Assembly (NCBI RefSeq): GCF_040436345.1
Contig: NC_133232.1
Location: 28,397,315 to 28,461,314, forward strand
From: Pagrus major
Taxonomy: Eukaryota; Chordata; Actinopteri; Spariformes; Sparidae
Length of the DNA stretch: 64,000 nucleotides
Reading direction: 5' to 3'
Part shown: piece by piece, positions 59,730 to 64,000 of the stretch
Position numbering within the stretch: the stretch's first letter is position 1
How the letters are laid out: each line of letters opens with the position of its first letter
Notes under the pieces: generated by a model
Databases searched by the model: none
What the model saw: only the letters and a program-made list of their open reading frames with translations
What the model was told of the DNA's origin: nothing
Program-made: the position numbers and the translations under genes

Positions 59730-61670
59730 AAATGTCATCCGAGAACATGGCAGGATAAATGAATGTTCCCGTCTTGCCATCTTGCATTTAATTATGTCTC
59801 TATTCATATACAGTATGTCACTGCAATCAGATGTATGCTCAAAATACCAGCCTGCTGAAGCTGAGAAAACAAGGTTTTTTTTTTGCTCATATATAATTTA
59901 CTTTTCGGTCAGGGTTGCTCAAAGTAGGGCCACTATAAAGTTCAACACAAAACAATTATAATAATGTTTATGCTGAATCTTTTTTTGTGATGTAAAATGC
60001 AGTTTAAATATGTAGGATGCCTAATAATTAATTGTTTACTTGGGTTACTCTGAGCTGTATGGAGCCATTTTATGTTGTAGTCCCCATCTACTTTAGCGGT
60101 TTAGTCAGTAGATAATGACTGAATTTTCATTTTTGGTTGAACTTGTCCTTTAAGTTTCAGTGTTGGCCCTCCCAGGGAAAAGGTTTAGATACCCCTGTTT
60201 GAGGTGCTTGATGGATTTTTATAAACCAGAATTAATAATAGAGGAAAAAGAAGAAAATTATATGATTGGTGCTGAAAGATACAGTAAAAATTGGATGAAC
60301 AAGATTTCCTCACAAACATAAAAGAACTGTATACGGGGAATGTAATTTACATAAAAAAGCCACTTTGAATACCAAAAAATATATATATTTTAAATGCAGT
60401 AATAGAAAATATGAATTTAAGTACATCAAATTATATTTGCTATATTTGCTAATGGTGGTTTTCCATGTATGCTTTATGAATATATTTCCATTTTAGTGTT
60501 TATTTTAATAATGTGTCTATTCCCTTTTTCCTGTTACCATCATTTCCTCACAAATTAGCAGAGAGCATGTGGATCACATCAAATGTCATCTGCACACAAA
60601 GCCTCACAAAGCCATTGTGACTGCTGAGTGAGAATCAAAATAACCTCTGTGCTTCGATAAGTGCCGGAGTGATAATAGACATCAAGTTGATGAGAATAAT
60701 CACCTTTCCAAAAAGCCAATTTTAAGATGAATGCTTCATTTTCAGATAGGAGCAGCTCTTCATTCAGTAGTGAGCTCAACAGATGAACTTTTAGACCTGT
60801 TCATATAATGAAAAACTGGGTTTTTTAAAAGTTGGAGACAGGGGAGTAACAGGTCTGATTTGAATTAGTATCATTCAATAACTGTAGCCTCTTATCAGCT
60901 GCTTTTCAAATCTGATTTTATGAGACATGGCTGAGCTCTCAGTAGGTAAGACTCAATAGATGGTTGTTAAATGACAGACACAGGTGTAGCTACTTGAAGA
61001 ATGATGCTAAAGACCTTTTCAGATGCGGCACAGTGCTGAGGTAAGTGGGTCTCACTTACCTCTTGAAGCAGTGCATCTGCTCTCACACACATCAGTGAGT
61101 TCACAGTAGTCATCTTTCAGCAGCAGCCTGTTGTACCATGTCAGCACCAATGAATAAGATTTTTATTTCTTACTTTTGTTCATAATAATTCCACCAGGCA
61201 GAAATAGCTCTTGAAGACTTTACATAGACATGATCTCATTTCTGTTTCCTGACATTGCTCATCTTTATTGTTTGGGGCTTTACAACAGAGCTGTAGGAAG
61301 AAAGAAAAGAAATGGCTTTTAACTGATGTTAACTGGTGAAGACTATTTTTAAAAAACCTTATGATATTAATGTAGTAGAAAATGTTAAATGTATTGCTTC
61401 GTGTAGATATTTATTGACTCTGTGTATGAAGGTTCTTTTATTTTTGTCATTCTACAACACAGGGATGTACAATAAAATGCGAGTTGTAGTCTCTTTATGC
61501 TTCACAAGAAAAACTATTTGTGTTGAGAACGAGTTAAGGATTGAGAGAAGAAGCTGATCCGTCGTCTGGTGGTTTGGCGACAGATACTTCTGTATCTTTT
61601 GGCCGACGGCAGCAGGATGAACAGACTGTGACTGTTTTAGGCTCTGTGTGTATATGTAAATATGATACAT
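59730..61670 (+). other. Probable 3' UTR and flank of the coiled-coil gene
   Basis: No ORF of note. It includes a single arm of the foldback MITE (about 60050-60155) and an AATAAA at about 61470 that could end the transcript. The true poly(A) site cannot be fixed from sequence. Confidence 0.4.
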
Positions 61671-63006
61671 TGCTTTCTGAAGTATAATTGCGGTAGATGT
61701 CTTAAACTGGCATTGTCGGCAGTACCAAAAATGTACAGCTAACAGCCCTGACGTAGTTATGAAGGTGTTGTGAAAATGTAGATTAGAGCACAGCAGTGAG
61801 ACATTAATGTTATTTTAATCTCTATCGCCCTCATCTCTCATCACTGTACACTTTCTGTAACCGTGACATTTCAGCTCTTGTACCATAGAAATATAATCAT
61901 CTTAAATTAAAGCAAGATCTCAGATTATAGACGTGTGTTCTTTACTTGTGATTTTGTGCTCTCTCTCTCTCTCTCTCGTCTTGTCAGCAACTTTGCTATT
62001 CTCAGCTGTACTTAAAATGTATTTCTCTTTAATTTGAAGCAAGAAAGAAATGTTTATTTTGGATCTCCAAAATTATAATTATTCCCCGATGGCCTTGAAT
62101 ATATTATATTTAGTTTGAAGTGAGACCTGGACAAGTTTGCTCATTATGTCAGTATGAGCAAATCTCTCCCTCAATCTCCCTATTTATGAAAGACATCACT
62201 GGAAATGTGATTAACGATGAAAAACGGCGAAAAAACAATTCTTTATGATTTAGTTCGATTTATTTTTCTCTTATGTGTGTTGTAAGAGCTGGTAACACAA
62301 GACTGGCTCCAACCTAACAATAGCTCCAACCCAAGCTGTTATAAATACTTATAATGACAGTTTAATCCTATTGATGCAGCCCCACCAACAGCCCTCCCTA
62401 TTGCACTGTACTCATAATCCCATGCGAGCATTATCTCTCCTCTCCCTTGTCTTACTTTCACTTGCATGATGTAGCCTGTGTCTAACCATCCTCCACAAGA
62501 GATCATTTCAGCGACAATATTCACTTCATTTCAGTCAAAAATACATCAGTGGATATGTGGGCTGCCTTAAAATAACCATCACATGTGTTTTACTCATGTA
62601 AGGCAGTCTTTTATTCATACAGTCATGGCTGTTGTTCACTGTAATGACACCACATTAAAAGTTCAAGAGAAGGTTTTCATCTTTGTTAACTTGGAATAAA
62701 CACTCATTTAGTTTGGATAGAATTGGGTTGAGAGCAGCACGGTGTTCAAGTTAATTAAAGATAATATTTGTAGTAGTGGAAAGTAGCAATGTATGTACTG
62801 TACTTAGTGTATAAGTATTTCCATTTAAATGTCAACTACATTTCAGAGGCTGTATAATGTGTTTTAACTCCACTACATTTATTTGATAGCAATAATTGGA
62901 TATCCAGTCTGGACCCCTCGCTTGCTAAAACAGATGCACACCTGTTCAGGACCTGTTTTACCAGCCCTGACAGTGCTGCCTGGACTGGTAATGTTTCACC
63001 TAGTGA

Positions 63007-63040
<34 letters not shown>

Positions 63041-64000
63041 ATATGTGTGTGTGTGACATCATGGTAAAATGTGGCCTTGGAGACACCTTTTCTAGCGGGA
63101 CCTGCCACAGAAGCGGTTTGAGTACTTTGACAGGTGTATGTCTGTCTGTGAACAGATTTCATCAGTGCGATAAAATCACTAAGATTCGGTCACAAAACTA
63201 TACAGGTGTGTAGTTGAGACGGATGATTGGATGATTGAGAACCTTCATCAACATGTACTTATGATAATGAAGTACATTTATTGCCAGAAAATTACTTTTG
63301 ATTCTTACAGAAAGTACATTCAATTTCAGATACTTTAGGACTTTTATTCAGGTACGTATGGGTGACTTTCACTTCTACCAGAGTAAAATTTTCACACAAT
63401 ATCTTTACTTTTAGTCAAGTATGACTTTTGGGTACCTTTTACAACACTGCTGAGTATTAACATGTATGTGATAATGTAGTATTGACTACTGAGTAGTCAT
63501 GGGTCGTTATGGGAACATTTTGACAGCGGCGTCCCAGCTGGTGTGATCCCATCGCAAGATTGTCTTTAGTCCCTTCATTCCTTTCACATTAATTATCTCA
63601 GAAACCTTGAGTGATAATTGTCATTTCATACATTGGTATTATAAAAAAAATGATTATAGTAGGCTACATGTTGCAGGACTGTAGGATTTTGATTGCAGGA
63701 CTTTAACTTGGAATATTTTTGCGTTGTTGCTGTTTCAATTTACCCCTCTCACCTCTTACAATTTTTCTTAACCTTATTATTTAATACAAATCTCAAGTAT
63801 TACAGACAGTAAATTAGATTTGCTTGCTCATTTCCCCACACTCCCACATCTCAAGTTTGCTAACATTTAGCCTCAGCTAACGGTGTTTGTTATATTTTTT
63901 TCTCTGAGGCATCCATGTAGCCCAGCCTGTGCTGATGTGTTTCAGGTAAGTCCACCTGTCATAACAGTCCAATAGTCCCTCCCATACTTCATGTCTATCA
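61671..64000. other. Gene-less repeat-rich end of window
   Basis: A CT run at about 61961-61978, a split copy of repeat family R2 (62772-62890 and about 63262-63450) with other sequence between, and a GT run at about 63010-63055. No coding support. Confidence 0.5.
63010..63055. repeat. GT dinucleotide microsatellite
   Basis: GTGTGTGT run interrupted once (TACATAT), lying inside the segment that splits the R2 copy. Confidence 0.9.

Overview
This window is vertebrate nuclear DNA, almost certainly from a spiny-rayed (acanthomorph) teleost. The genes are split by introns with GT-AG sites, the gaps are AT-rich and full of fish-style dispersed repeats, and the gene content matches a block conserved with human chromosome 11q12-q13 (PLAAT family, SCYL1, MALAT1). 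Bacterial features such as operons, ribosome binding sites and CRISPR arrays do not apply.

Layout. (1) 1-24.2 kb: a tandem array of PLAAT/HRASLS-type phospholipase/acyltransferase genes on the + strand. Three copies look intact (755-2079, 4388-5706, 8930-10182), two are exon fragments (6505-6942, 11084-11180) and one is damaged (23011-24058). Long stretches between genes are near-identical duplicates, including an 8,174-bp offset between positions 1 and 8175. (2) 12.18-21.83 kb: a foreign block of about 9.65 kb with imperfect terminal inverted repeats, inserted into the PLAAT flanking duplicon. The uninterrupted version of the insertion site survives near 7,470. The block carries four 11-bp TCF/LEF-like sites, a TATA box, a single-exon 1,882-residue coiled-coil ORF made of near-identical repeats, and a roughly 311-bp satellite that begins inside the ORF's own 3' flank. 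(3) 24.2-27.6 kb: gene-poor AT-rich DNA. (4) 27.65-37.22 kb, minus strand: the whole SCYL1 pseudokinase gene, 18 coding exons, about 856 aa. (5) 39.87-46.3 kb, minus strand: the MALAT1 long non-coding RNA, recognised by its 3' end, where a U-rich/A-rich triple-helix element (ENE) is followed directly by a 58-nt tRNA-like mascRNA. It lies upstream of SCYL1 on the same strand, as in mammals. Its body shows a series of splice-acceptor and donor-like sites that suggest a multi-exon transcript. (6) 49.47-59.73 kb, + strand: an eight-exon, about 908-aa His/Ser-rich protein with a C-terminal coiled coil resembling the TJAP1/BEGAIN type; I could not name it. (7) 59.7-64 kb: its probable 3' UTR and repeat-rich DNA.

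Working relations. The PLAAT copies would be membrane-anchored lipid-remodelling enzymes sharing one fold, and copy number is clearly in flux. SCYL1 acts in Golgi/COPI traffic. MALAT1 is a nuclear RNA whose 3' end is made by RNase P rather than polyadenylation. The most unusual items are the inserted block with its repetitive coiled-coil gene and the apparently spliced MALAT1. All exon models were read by eye from splice consensus and reading-frame continuity.
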